A program made the translations under genes and the position numbers. 60,656 nucleotides of DNA from JAVVVD01 sp036652795 (GTDB lineage Bacteria; Bacillota; Clostridia; Christensenellales; CAG-138): assembly GCA_036652795.1 (NCBI GenBank), contig JAVVVD010000009.1, positions 1 through 60,656 of the forward strand, read 5' to 3'. The notes under the pieces were generated by a model. That model did no database searches and was not told where the DNA came from. It saw only the letters and a program-made list of their open reading frames with translations. Below, piece after piece: positions 51,923 through 60,552 of the stretch (positions are counted from its first letter, which is position 1; each line of letters begins with the position of its first letter).

Positions 51923-52855
51923 CTACATAATCTTGATGCTGTTTATCATATCCGTATGATCCTCAGTCAGCTCGCCTATCACGCCCACAAGCAGATAATT
52001 TTCGGTTATCGGCTCGCGTAGCAGCGCCGGAACAAGGCTCACTTTCCCCAGCTGTCCCGTGCTTGTCACGTGCATTCGCGGGCCGGTACAGTGATGCAGC
52101 GAATCGCCTATTAGTATATGGCTATCGTCATAATATGATATTGGTACGTCAGCCGCTATCAGCTTGCACATATCCACATTAAGCGCCTTGAAATCTATCT
52201 TGGGTTCATCTTCAAAGCTGAGTATAAAGCCATGGCGAACATCCGAGTGGGTCATTTGATGCTCTCCTATTTCCTGCGTCTGAAGGCAGAACTCGCACAC
52301 ATCCTCCGCAGAATGTGCCTTGCGCCTGTATTCTATTGATGAAAACACAATATTGGCAAGCTCCGCCGGCACTGGTCCAAATATCGTGGGGCGCGTAATA
52401 ATTATCTCCTCGCCAATGCCTATCAGCAGATGTGCGTTCTTTTTTAGCGCCGGATACAGCAGATCAAAGTGCTCTACCACCACGCGCTTGCCCTTCGCAA
52501 GCGCCTGATCCACCGCATCCGCTATCAGATGCAGCTGCGTAAACGCCATTTCAAACCTTACATCAATGTGGTATGTATGCGCAGTATAAAAGCCTGTGTC
52601 ATCGATATTGAGCAGCGGCAGTGGGCGCACATTCACCCCTTCGTCGTCATTTGTAAGCTCAAGTCCTGGAAACATGCCCTTTATCAACATGCTTTTACCT
52701 GAGCCGGCGCTGCCCACAAGCCCGATAAGCCTGTCGAACGGGCTTAAATATTGCTGCGCTATCTGCATGCCAAGATCCACCATGCGCACATTGCCACGCG
52801 GCGCGAAAAACACGCTGTAAAGATGATTTTTTTGCATTCTGGCCGAATATGGCAT
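51923..52855 (-). CDS. P-loop protein with alanyl-tRNA synthetase-type second additional domain
   Basis: The 310-residue protein has a Walker A loop GLVGSAGSGKSMLIKGMF (about 46-63) and VVVEHFDLL as a probable Walker B strand. The C-terminal part contains HSDVRHGFILSF and SLHHCTGPRMHVTSTGQLG, resembling the zinc-site region of the AlaRS second additional domain. Proteins of this kind occur with glutamate mutase genes in Clostridia. No tRNA synthetase core is present, so it is not AlaRS. A role as a chaperone or NTPase for cobalamin or metal handling is conceivable but unproven. It is the last gene of the glutamate mutase operon, 69 nt after the ammonia-lyase. Confidence 0.75.
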   Translation of the reverse strand: MPYSARMQKNHLYSVFFAPRGNVRMVDLGMQIAQQYLSPFDRLIGLVGSAGSGKSMLIKGMFPGLELTNDDEGVNVRPLPLLNIDDTGFYTAHTYHIDVRFEMAFTQLHLIADAVDQALAKGKRVVVEHFDLLYPALKKNAHLLIGIGEEIIITRPTIFGPVPAELANIVFSSIEYRRKAHSAEDVCEFCLQTQEIGEHQMTHSDVRHGFILSFEDEPKIDFKALNVDMCKLIAADVPISYYDDSHILIGDSLHHCTGPRMHVTSTGQLGKVSLVPALLREPITENYLLVGVIGELTEDHTDMINSIKIM

Positions 52856-52924
52856 GTGCTGATACCGCCTTTCATAATCCTTTTCAATATATCATATCCG
52901 GGTTTCAGCTGGGATTCTAAGCAT

Positions 52925-54166
52925 TTATCTCGCTTTTCGCACAGCAATTATACGCTGCATCTCATTGTAGACCAGCATAAATCCCTCATCAACGCCCATG
53001 CCGGGCTTTGCAAGTATCTGCACAGGCTGCGTTGCCATGGCAATATGCACACACACCTCGCAGGAGCGGTTTGTTTCGTTGCAGGTTCCACCCTGATATG
53101 CGCCTATGCCCATCTTTTTACAGTAAAGCACCGCCTCAGCAGTATTGTTAATGCCGCCAAGATCTGGCGTTTTTATCTGTAGCATATGCCCGGCGCGGTT
53201 ATCCGCAAAGTACTTGATATCCTCAAGCGTATTGCACCATTCATCCGCAACCAGCTCCACATCGATTTTGCGTTCATCCAGCACACGCGTAAGATCGCGC
53301 AGTGCAATCATCTGAGCTTCTCTGCCCTCTGCATCCATAGGTCCCTCTATGCGCAGATGAAACGGCTTTGCGGCCTCACTCAGCGTAGCAATATAATCCG
53401 CCATCGCACCATAGTTATTTACGCCAAAAGCCGTACCGATTGTTCCATAGACGTCAATATGCATTATCGGCACATAGCTTTCATCCGTGCGCAATGATAT
53501 TATGCGCTCGCGCAGCCACTTCACATAATCCAGTAGCAGCTCGCCATGCTCGCCCAGTTTTGTTTTCACATTATTTATCAGTGCGTGTGGCAGTATCTGC
53601 GCCTGCTTTATTATCATCTTATCCGCACTGTTATAGCGGTCATCGCCAGACTGCGTGAACACAGGTATCATCGTTTCAGATATGCTCGTACCATACTCCT
53701 CGGCTACAACCTCGCACATCAGCTTATGCCCCGCCTTTGCCACCGCATCCAACACCGCCTGCGTCACACCATAGCGTATGGCGGTATGCAGCTTTTTGCC
53801 CTCTATCGTTATATCCTCAACCATTGCGGATATGGCGCGAAAATTATTCGCCTCAATGCCAATCAGCCTTGGCTTTATATACTTTTCGATTACAGGTATG
53901 AAGTCACTTGCAAGGAACAGTGGATCGCGCCCGCCTGCGCCGCTATACTGCACCGCTGCGCAATCGCCGTGGGCGATTTGCCCATCGTCAAGCACCAGGA
54001 GAACCGATATTGCCTCGCCACTTTGGCGCACCGCCGAGAAGCCCGCCGTAACGGGAACGCCGGTATATGTTGCGCCATCCGCCTTTGCGCCCTCCTTGAT
54101 GGCACGTTGATCGTCAAAATAGAAGCCTGTGCGCCCCGGTGCGCAGATTACATCGATTATTTTCAT
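52925..54166 (-). CDS. mal: Methylaspartate ammonia-lyase
   Basis: The 413-residue enolase-superfamily enzyme deaminates (2S,3S)-3-methylaspartate to mesaconate. Visible features are the N-terminal APGRTGFYFDDQRAIKEGA, the metal ligands in MHIDVYGTIG, LRIEGPMDAEG and ELVADEWCNT, and the catalytic Lys in IKTPDLGGINNTAEA. It follows glmE by 28 nt. Length equals that of the Clostridium tetanomorphum enzyme. Confidence 0.96.
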   Translation of the reverse strand: MKIIDVICAPGRTGFYFDDQRAIKEGAKADGATYTGVPVTAGFSAVRQSGEAISVLLVLDDGQIAHGDCAAVQYSGAGGRDPLFLASDFIPVIEKYIKPRLIGIEANNFRAISAMVEDITIEGKKLHTAIRYGVTQAVLDAVAKAGHKLMCEVVAEEYGTSISETMIPVFTQSGDDRYNSADKMIIKQAQILPHALINNVKTKLGEHGELLLDYVKWLRERIISLRTDESYVPIMHIDVYGTIGTAFGVNNYGAMADYIATLSEAAKPFHLRIEGPMDAEGREAQMIALRDLTRVLDERKIDVELVADEWCNTLEDIKYFADNRAGHMLQIKTPDLGGINNTAEAVLYCKKMGIGAYQGGTCNETNRSCEVCVHIAMATQPVQILAKPGMGVDEGFMLVYNEMQRIIAVRKAR

Positions 54167-54194
54167 GATATTTCTCCGTTTCTTCTAAATATTA

Positions 54195-55643
54195 TTAGCG
54201 TGGCCGGCCTACCAGCCTGCCTTTGCTTATAGCGTAAACATCGTCTATCACCATCTGGAATGAGGCCTTGCGCTTTTCGGTTCTAGCGCGCTCATCTATG
54301 CACTGGCGGTTAAAATCCAGTAGTTCCTTGGTGAATGGCAATGCACCCGGCTCAAGTATGCGCACCGCGCCCACATTATCGCGCGCGGGCAGCATTTTGC
54401 CGGCATTATAACGGCTTGGCGCAAACGGAACATCGATAACCCCAGCTTCCACAGCGCGCACTGCGCCAACCGCGATATCGCCCCCGCCAAGTTCAAAGCA
54501 CTTATCCACAATGCAGCGCGTTTCCGCCGCGATAATGGCCTTCTCATTTTTCAGCACATATTCCGGCAAACGCTGATCAGCAAGCATTGATATCACCTGG
54601 CGCGTGCAGCGCAGGCCTTGCGCATTGGCCTCCATTGTGGGGATTCCCAACGCCTCATGCGGTGTTTTGACTATCACCTTTGTAGCATGGCCTATCGCCG
54701 CCGCCGCGCTGCCCCAGCTTATCACGCCGAATGCCTTGGCCTCGTCCTGCGGGAAACCGCCCATCCATTGATGGAATACCGTGGTGATGTTCACATCCGC
54801 ATAGCCATATTTACACATGTATTCATCCGCAAGTTCCTGAAGTATTTCTATTGCGGCAACATCCTGAATTAAATTTCCGCACTGACCGTAGCCCACAGAG
54901 ATATTGCGCACCCCCTGCTCCGCCGCCAGCAAGCTTTCGATTATGGCCACCGCGTGTGATATGCATGGTGGTACCAGCGTGCCCGTAAGCGGTCCGTAGG
55001 GCTCGCGGTTTATAGGCACGCCCGCCTCTTCGTATATACCTGTCAGTCTGTCAGCATACTGCCAGTCAGTTATCGTCCTTGCAAGTGGCACGTTTTTTGC
55101 ATATGGTATGTTGTATGATATCCCGCCGCCCTCATAACTGGTAAATCCGCCCGCATAGGCGATCTCCGTGAGCAACCGCGCATCCGGCGTGCCATGTCGC
55201 ACCTGCACGGGAATATTGAGGTTGTCAACTATCCTGCGGCAATTTTTAACGCCGTGGTTAACGGCCGGAAAACCGTTGAGCATGGATTTATTATGCTTGA
55301 TGGATTCTTCAATGCCATCCTGAGCCTCTTTATAGCGATTCTGGCGTGTGTAGCTATCTATCGTTGTTGGCAGCAGATCTGCCTCGCCGTTATCCTGAAG
55401 GTATGTCAAAAGCTTTATATGCTCGTCCACAAGCGCCACACCGGCGCGCGGCTGTATGAGTGTGCGCCCATCGCGCTTGGCGCTATTGAGCACCTCCGAA
55501 AACACCTTCTGCTGTGGCAGTGACTTGTGATAGGCAATCGCCTCATCGATATCCACATCCTTGCCCGTAGGCCACTGATTGAGCACCTCTTCGCGTATGG
55601 CATAAAACTCACCGTCGCTCAGGCGTTTATTGCTAATTTCCAT
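54195..55643 (-). CDS. glmE: Glutamate mutase (methylaspartate mutase) subunit E
   Basis: The 482-residue TIM-barrel subunit carries out the B12-dependent carbon rearrangement of L-glutamate to (2S,3S)-3-methylaspartate. GlmE features include RHGTPDARLLTEIAYAGGFT, EGGGISYNIPYAK, and SVGYGQCGNLIQDVAAIEIL. The start overlaps the glmL end by 11 nt. It pairs with the cobalamin subunit encoded by glmS at the head of the operon. Confidence 0.96.
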   Translation of the reverse strand: MEISNKRLSDGEFYAIREEVLNQWPTGKDVDIDEAIAYHKSLPQQKVFSEVLNSAKRDGRTLIQPRAGVALVDEHIKLLTYLQDNGEADLLPTTIDSYTRQNRYKEAQDGIEESIKHNKSMLNGFPAVNHGVKNCRRIVDNLNIPVQVRHGTPDARLLTEIAYAGGFTSYEGGGISYNIPYAKNVPLARTITDWQYADRLTGIYEEAGVPINREPYGPLTGTLVPPCISHAVAIIESLLAAEQGVRNISVGYGQCGNLIQDVAAIEILQELADEYMCKYGYADVNITTVFHQWMGGFPQDEAKAFGVISWGSAAAAIGHATKVIVKTPHEALGIPTMEANAQGLRCTRQVISMLADQRLPEYVLKNEKAIIAAETRCIVDKCFELGGGDIAVGAVRAVEAGVIDVPFAPSRYNAGKMLPARDNVGAVRILEPGALPFTKELLDFNRQCIDERARTEKRKASFQMVIDDVYAISKGRLVGRPR

Positions 55644-57015
55644 TCTGCTCCAACTCCTCCTTCATTATCTGCAACGCAGCCTCCGGATAACGCTCGCCAA
55701 GCAAACCCATTGCCGCAAGGATATATCCTGCATCTATATGGATATCCGCATGCTTAGGCCTTAGCGAACCCGCCATGTCATCTGAAAACAACGCTTCCTT
55801 TGCAATATCCTGTGCGCGCGCAGCGTGTATCGCCGCGCCGCCTGTAATCACTATATGTCTTACGCCCGTAAGATCCTTGCCCTCCTGCACAAACACAGGC
55901 CCCGTAGGCGTATATGCCTGGGTTAGCGAGCCAGCATGGCGTATACATGCCGTGCGTACCGCAAGCGAAGCAAGTGCAAAGTCCATCGCGCTATATTCAT
56001 CGTTGTCCGGTATCAGATCTGTATGGCCCGAAAGCTGCTGAGTAAGCTCGCCGCAGCGCTGTTGCGAAAGGCCGCTAAGTCTGCTTATCTCGCCCATACC
56101 TGCCGCGTCGATTATGCCCTGCACGCTGTAACGCATGCCTATATCTCCCTCTACTGTACGTTTTACGCGCGGCTCAGGCAGCCCCTTTAGCACAGTGTTC
56201 ACATGCTCAGGCATTCCATCTGCAACTGAATATACATCCGTTGTAGCACCTCCCAGATCCACCGCAAACAGCTCGCCTATGCCGCACTGATTTCCTATCC
56301 CGTTTGCAAACAGCTCCATCGCCTTTAGCATCGCCGCAGGCGTGGGCATTAATATGCCATCCACCAGCCCCTCTGCCCTTGAAAGCCCTTTCGCCTGTAC
56401 TATGCGCCTTAGGAATAGCCCACGTATGGCATCCTTAGCCGGCTCTATACACACTTCATTAAAGCGCGGCATAACATTTTTTGTAATTATTACCTCGCGT
56501 CCCGCGAGTATCCGCTCACATTCACGCGCACAAACGCGGTTGCCCGAAAGCACAACGGGAAAATCCGTTTTGCATCCTGCTATCATACTTGCATTATTTA
56601 TGATGTTGCTCGTATTTCCGCCGTCCGTGCCGCCGGTAAGCAACAGGATATCCGGCTTTGCCGCGTCTATATCAGATATGTCGTCCTCGGTAAGCTGATA
56701 TGAGTATACGCCTATCACCTTTGCGCCCGCGCCCAGCGATGCAAGCTTTGCCGCCTCCGCAGTAAGCTGTGGCACAAGTCCGCTTGTCACCATTCGCAGT
56801 CCGCCAGCCGCGCTTGAGCAAGCATAGCGCTCCGCAAAATCAATGCGTCCCGTCTCATTTTGCAGTGCGTCCATCGCCGTTTGCAGCCCGTCATTTATAT
56901 CCGTGCTAATTGTGGTGTATGCGCACGCAGTACCCAACAGCCGCGCAGCATCAACATCAACAGCGGTAACCTTCGTATTCGTGCTTCCAAAATCTATCAG
57001 CAATACAGCGCGCAT
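55633..57015 (-). CDS. glmL: Glutamate mutase-associated protein GlmL (MutL)
   Basis: The 460-residue protein has an actin/Hsp70-like ATPase fold: LLIDFGSTNTKVTAVDV (phosphate 1), FAVDLGGATTDVYSV (phosphate 2) and HIVITGGAAIHA (adenosine). GlmL-type proteins sit between glmS and glmE and are thought to reactivate the mutase by exchanging damaged cobalamin. Gene order glmS-glmL-glmE-mal matches the classical cluster. Confidence 0.94.
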   Translation of the reverse strand: MRAVLLIDFGSTNTKVTAVDVDAARLLGTACAYTTISTDINDGLQTAMDALQNETGRIDFAERYACSSAAGGLRMVTSGLVPQLTAEAAKLASLGAGAKVIGVYSYQLTEDDISDIDAAKPDILLLTGGTDGGNTSNIINNASMIAGCKTDFPVVLSGNRVCARECERILAGREVIITKNVMPRFNEVCIEPAKDAIRGLFLRRIVQAKGLSRAEGLVDGILMPTPAAMLKAMELFANGIGNQCGIGELFAVDLGGATTDVYSVADGMPEHVNTVLKGLPEPRVKRTVEGDIGMRYSVQGIIDAAGMGEISRLSGLSQQRCGELTQQLSGHTDLIPDNDEYSAMDFALASLAVRTACIRHAGSLTQAYTPTGPVFVQEGKDLTGVRHIVITGGAAIHAARAQDIAKEALFSDDMAGSLRPKHADIHIDAGYILAAMGLLGERYPEAALQIMKEELEQNGN

Positions 57016-57027
57016 TTTGCCTCCATA

Positions 57028-57444
57028 TCAGTCTTTGATGCAAAGATCCTCTTTTAGCGCGGCTATCGTTTCCTCCGGCGTTGTGCCGGGTCCAAATACA
57101 CGATCAAAGCCCATCACCTCAAAGCGCGCCCGAACATCGTCGAACGGCTGCTTGCCAACCACAATATTCCCGCCCACATACATCAGTATCCCTTCAAGGC
57201 CCGCCTCATCGCACTTCTCCCGCAAACCACGACAATCCAGCTCGCCATGCCCATATAACGAGGATACTATTATCGCATCGGCATTGGTTTCAACCGCCGC
57301 GTCAATGTATTCCTCCTGTGATACCATAACCCCCAGATTCGTCACATCAAACCCCGCCTCAGTAAACGCCTGATACAATATCCTGTTGCCCACCGCGTGT
57401 ACGTCGGCCCCAATAACACCAAGTACCAGTTTTTTCTTACTCAT
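57028..57444 (-). CDS. glmS: Glutamate mutase subunit S (cobalamin-binding)
   Basis: The 138-residue protein is a B12-binding fold with the DxHxxG motif GADVHAVGNRIL, whose His is the lower axial cobalt ligand, then IIVSSLYGHGE and MYVGGNIVVGK. The ATG at 57444 is chosen because GAAAGGG is 5 nt upstream and the length then fits GlmS (about 137). The reading frame runs on to 57492 but that extension is atypical. It is unrelated to glucosamine-6-phosphate synthase, also called GlmS. Confidence 0.95.
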   Translation of the reverse strand: MSKKKLVLGVIGADVHAVGNRILYQAFTEAGFDVTNLGVMVSQEEYIDAAVETNADAIIVSSLYGHGELDCRGLREKCDEAGLEGILMYVGGNIVVGKQPFDDVRARFEVMGFDRVFGPGTTPEETIAALKEDLCIKD

Positions 57445-57525
57445 CATTGCCCTTTCTTCTTGCGGACATTTTTTGCATATATTGTTCGACATCCACGTTA
57501 TGCGCCTATCATGTTATATGTCTAT

Positions 57526-57554
57526 ATTGTAGATTGTTATAGTCCAATCGTCAA
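57526..57554 (-). promoter_or_regulatory. Promoter of the glutamate mutase operon
   Basis: On the minus strand TTGACG at 57554-57549 (overlapping the GntR stop codon), a 17-nt spacer and TACAAT at 57531-57526. The octamer CAATATAG overlapping this -10 recurs at the GntR gene's own promoter. Confidence 0.75.
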
Positions 57555-58546
57555 TATGGATTTTCATCTTTTAATATTTTTCTCGCCTGATCTATGCGTT
57601 TTTTAATTTCCATCTCTGAGCCCATATCCGGAATTCGCTTAAAATTTATTATACGACCGCCATTCTCTTCGTATTGCGCAAGCATGTCTATCTGCTCTTT
57701 GGCACATAGCGTATTATAGCCATCAGGTATTATCAGCACCTCGCAATCCGCCATGCTGCGCTGCACAGATATAGCATCCGAAATCAGCGAACAAGGCAGC
57801 GGCGATGCCGCACCCATTATACATGTACATGCCGCTTGCATTACATATTGGTAATCCATATCCAGTGCAAGTATGCCCACCTTGGCGTTTGGGTCAAGTC
57901 GGGCTATCTGCGCCACAGTATCCTGTGCTGCCTGCATGGCTATTCCGCTTACGCGCGAAAAATCCGGCACGGCAAGCCGCAGCTCCTCTTTTTTTGAATT
58001 TTCCACCACGATAAGGTCTATTCCGCCGTCTATTCCGTGCGGAGAGCGCATCACATCATCCAGCAGCAGCCTTGTAACCCGCATTCCGCCATGCTTCGAA
58101 AGCGCCTCGCATATTGCATACAGCTCCTCCCGGCTGCCGCCTATCGCGCCAAGCTGCAAAGTATCCGTCTCGCCGGAGCGTTCGCGCAGCTTAAGGTTGA
58201 GGAATATCTCTACCTCGCGCAGTGAAAACGAAAGCCCCTCAAGTTCATCCAGCATTGTATCAATCGCCTGCATTGCCTGCACCTTCTTGCTGGGCGTTTG
58301 GTTTTGCGCTACATCCGTGATAAATGTGCCGCGCCCCTGCGTCATCTCAATTATGCCAAGATGCTCAAGCTCCGAATAGGCATGTTTGATCGTTCCTCTG
58401 GCTATTCCCAGCTCGTCCGCAAGTTCACGCACCGTGGGCAGCTTTTGGCCGTGCTGCAAGGCAGCGCTCTTTATTCCGCGGCAAACCTCACCAACTATCT
58501 GCTTATATAATGGCGTAGCCGATGTTTCATCAATGTTAAAACGCAT
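57551..58546 (-). CDS. GntR family regulator with sugar-binding-like C-terminal domain
   Basis: The 331-residue protein has a GntR winged helix at about 1-75 (PLYKQIVGEVCRGIKSA, KLPTVRELADELGIARGTIKH, GIIEMTQGRGTFI). The C-terminal region has short strands such as IDLIVVENS, KVGILALDMDYQYVM and VLIIPDGYN, unlike the fatty-acid or UTRA domains, and its ligand is unknown. It sits between the fumarase-like pair and the glutamate mutase operon, so it probably controls glutamate fermentation. The ATG at 58546 follows GAGTGGAAA; the frame extends upstream to 58609 without a better start. Confidence 0.88.
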   Translation of the reverse strand: MRFNIDETSATPLYKQIVGEVCRGIKSAALQHGQKLPTVRELADELGIARGTIKHAYSELEHLGIIEMTQGRGTFITDVAQNQTPSKKVQAMQAIDTMLDELEGLSFSLREVEIFLNLKLRERSGETDTLQLGAIGGSREELYAICEALSKHGGMRVTRLLLDDVMRSPHGIDGGIDLIVVENSKKEELRLAVPDFSRVSGIAMQAAQDTVAQIARLDPNAKVGILALDMDYQYVMQAACTCIMGAASPLPCSLISDAISVQRSMADCEVLIIPDGYNTLCAKEQIDMLAQYEENGGRIINFKRIPDMGSEMEIKKRIDQARKILKDENPY

Positions 58547-58586
58547 ATTTTCCACTCTTCCAACTGTTATATCGTTATATATCAAT

Positions 58587-58615
58587 ATAGTACCATTGAT
58601 CTGCATCATTTACAA
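58587..58615 (-). promoter_or_regulatory. Promoter of the GntR regulator gene
   Basis: On the minus strand TTGTAA at 58615-58610, a 17-nt spacer and TACTAT at 58592-58587. The shared octamer (plus strand CAATATAG, 58583-58590) overlaps the -10, suggesting autoregulation. Confidence 0.6.
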
Positions 58616-58742
58616 AATCAAATATTCATTTCCTGGTGCATTTTCAAGTGGAGACGGCGCAACGCCTGTTTTATAGATATACCAGAAATACAGCTAGCTA
58701 AGACATGTGGTATGATCCCCGTTCTTACCCATAAAATGTATG

Positions 58743-59297
58743 TTATATGCTTTCAAGATACCGTCTTCGCCCTTCCTTATACAGATCCTCTCCCGCCGTA
58801 TCCATTGCCACCACCGCAGGAAAATCCACAACCTCAAGCCGGCGTATCGCCTCTGCGCCTAAATCATCGTAGGCGATTACACTAGCGCTTTTAATGTGGC
58901 TCGAAAGCAGTGCGCCTGCGCCACCGATTGCGGCAAAGTACACTGCCGCATTACGAATTATCGCCCGTTTAACGCACTCATCGCGTTTGCCCTTACCTAT
59001 CATCCCGCGCAGGCCCGCATCCAACAGCGCCGGCGCATATGCATCCATGCGGTAACTGGTAGTAGGTCCGGCTGAGCCTATTACTTGCCCAAGCTTTGGC
59101 GGTGTTGGACCCACATAGTAGATTATGGCGTCCTTCACGTCAAACGGCAGCGGCTTGCCCGCCGCTAGCAATTCCGTCAGGCGCTTATGCGCTGCGTCGC
59201 GCGCTGTATATATTACTCCGCTTATAAGTACTGTATCCCCTATGTGTAATTTTTTTGCATCTTGCGCTATAAACGGCGCGCCAATACTGTATTCCAT
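58743..59297 (-). CDS. Class I fumarate hydratase family, beta subunit (likely mesaconase)
   Basis: The 184-residue protein is the C-terminal half of class I Fe-S hydro-lyases: IGDTVLISGVIYTARDAAHKR, YYVGPTPPKLGQVIGSAGPTTSYRMD, GMIGKG and AIGGAGALLS. The start overlaps the alpha stop by one base with GGAGGTG upstream. Family members hydrate fumarate, tartrate or mesaconate. With mal and the cit genes nearby, hydration of mesaconate to citramalate is the favoured role. Confidence 0.92.
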   Translation of the reverse strand: MEYSIGAPFIAQDAKKLHIGDTVLISGVIYTARDAAHKRLTELLAAGKPLPFDVKDAIIYYVGPTPPKLGQVIGSAGPTTSYRMDAYAPALLDAGLRGMIGKGKRDECVKRAIIRNAAVYFAAIGGAGALLSSHIKSASVIAYDDLGAEAIRRLEVVDFPAVVAMDTAGEDLYKEGRRRYLESI

Positions 59298-60145
59298 TAT
59301 AACACCTCCGTTTTATGGCGGCTAACGTGGCAGTTTATGTTTACCGCGCATGGCAACCCCGCTATATGCGTTGGCATTGTCTCTATATTTACCCCCAGCG
59401 CAAGCGTATTGCCGCCAAGCCCTTGCGGCCCTATGCCCAGCGCATTAATGCACTTGAGCAGTTCGCCTTCCAAGTCTGCATAATATTTCAGCGGATGATG
59501 AGTGCCCAGTGGACGTAGCAGCGCCTTCTTTGCAAGCAGCGCCGCCTTATCAAACGTGCCGCCAAGCCCCACGCCTACCACAATTGGTGGGCAGGGATTG
59601 GGGCCCGCCGTCTCTACCGTATCTATTATAAAGCGTTTGACGCCCTCTACTCCATCCGATGGACGCAGCATTGCTATCCGGCTCATATTTTCGCTGCCAA
59701 ATCCCTTTGGCGCCACCGTGATGCTCAATTTATCACCCGGCACTAGCTCTGTATACAGCATGGCAGGCGTATTATCCCCAGTGTTTTTGCGCAGCAGCGG
59801 GTCACCAACTACGGACATACGCAGGTATCCCTGCGCATAGCCCTGGCGTACACCCTCGTTTACGGCCAACGTCAGGTCGCCCTCCACATGCACATCCTGT
59901 CCAATCTCAATAAACACACAGGCTACGCCCGTATCCTGGCAAATAGGCATATCCATTTTATCCGCAAGGTTGTAATTCTCTATTATTTTATCCAATATTC
60001 CCTTGGCAACCGGCCAGCTTTCGTCTTTTCGCCCCTGCTCCAGCCGCGCACGCACATCCTGTGGCAGATGGCAATTAGCCTCTATGCAAAGCCGCCCTAC
60101 CACTTCAATTATCTTTTCAGCGCTGATATACTTCAATCTCGACAC
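59297..60145 (-). CDS. Class I fumarate hydratase family, alpha subunit (likely mesaconase)
   Basis: The 282-residue protein is the N-terminal catalytic half with the cysteines expected to hold a [4Fe-4S] cluster: PICQDTG, GPNPCPPIVVGVGLGG and GLPCAVNINCH. The start is a GTG (GTG TCG AGA) preceded by AAAGGC; no ATG is available nearby. The pair is oxygen-sensitive, fitting an anaerobe. The substrate assignment to mesaconate is inferred from gene context only. Confidence 0.92.
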   Translation of the reverse strand: MSRLKYISAEKIIEVVGRLCIEANCHLPQDVRARLEQGRKDESWPVAKGILDKIIENYNLADKMDMPICQDTGVACVFIEIGQDVHVEGDLTLAVNEGVRQGYAQGYLRMSVVGDPLLRKNTGDNTPAMLYTELVPGDKLSITVAPKGFGSENMSRIAMLRPSDGVEGVKRFIIDTVETAGPNPCPPIVVGVGLGGTFDKAALLAKKALLRPLGTHHPLKYYADLEGELLKCINALGIGPQGLGGNTLALGVNIETMPTHIAGLPCAVNINCHVSRHKTEVL

Positions 60146-60172
60146 CTTGCCTTTATGCTATACTTGGTTAGT

Positions 60173-60201
60173 ATTGTACTATTGCGGATGGGTTATTTCA
60201 A
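60173..60201 (-). promoter_or_regulatory. Promoter of the fumarase/mesaconase pair
   Basis: On the minus strand TTGAAA at 60201-60196, a 17-nt spacer and TACAAT at 60178-60173, 27 nt before the GTG start. The rest of the 407-bp gap 60146-60552 holds only the repeat and terminator listed next. Confidence 0.75.
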
Positions 60202-60416
60202 GCGGCTAATCCCAAAGTATAAAACAGCTTGCGGTGTAGGTCGTTCAACCGGCGGCAAAACCTGTTGATGGTCTGCTTTTGCTCGCTTGAGCGCAACTGC
60301 AAAATAAATTCGACTTGTCTGTGCCAAACAATAAATATGCAAAAGCATTATGCGCCATGTTGCCGCAAATATGCGCACATTTATAGCTTGCCGCAGCAAA
60401 GGAATCGATAAGCCTG

Positions 60417-60460
60417 CTTGCGGCAGCAAAAAAGCCCCCTTGCGGCAGCAAAAAAGCCCC
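60417..60460. repeat. Exact 22-bp tandem duplication overlapping a terminator arm
   Basis: The unit CTTGCGGCAGCAAAAAAGCCCC occurs twice head to tail (60417-60438 and 60439-60460). It duplicates the left arm of the terminator hairpin that follows. Confidence 0.85.
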
Positions 60461-60477
60461 CTTATGGGGGGCTTTTT
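60450..60477 (-). terminator. Terminator of the surface protein gene at the right edge
   Basis: AAAAAAGCCCCC and GGGGGGCTTTTT pair around TTAT. Read on the minus strand it ends in a T6 run and lies about 75 nt past the stop of the wall-anchored protein. The left arm is present twice, allowing alternative pairing. Confidence 0.75.
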
Positions 60478-60552
60478 CTGTGCTTGTGGCGCCTAATAAG
60501 GCTGTATTTAAAAATTAGCTTATGTTGCTTTTAGCAAAAGCTTTGCGTAAAA

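Noticed and set aside
51923..52855. Alanyl-tRNA synthetase fragment (pseudogene)
   Set aside because: The frame is intact with its own ribosome-binding site and a P-loop domain absent from AlaRS; it looks like a distinct family.
57028..57444. glucosamine-6-phosphate synthase (also called GlmS) with a glmS ribozyme
   Set aside because: The protein is a 138-residue B12-binding subunit; the name clash is coincidental and no ribozyme is present.
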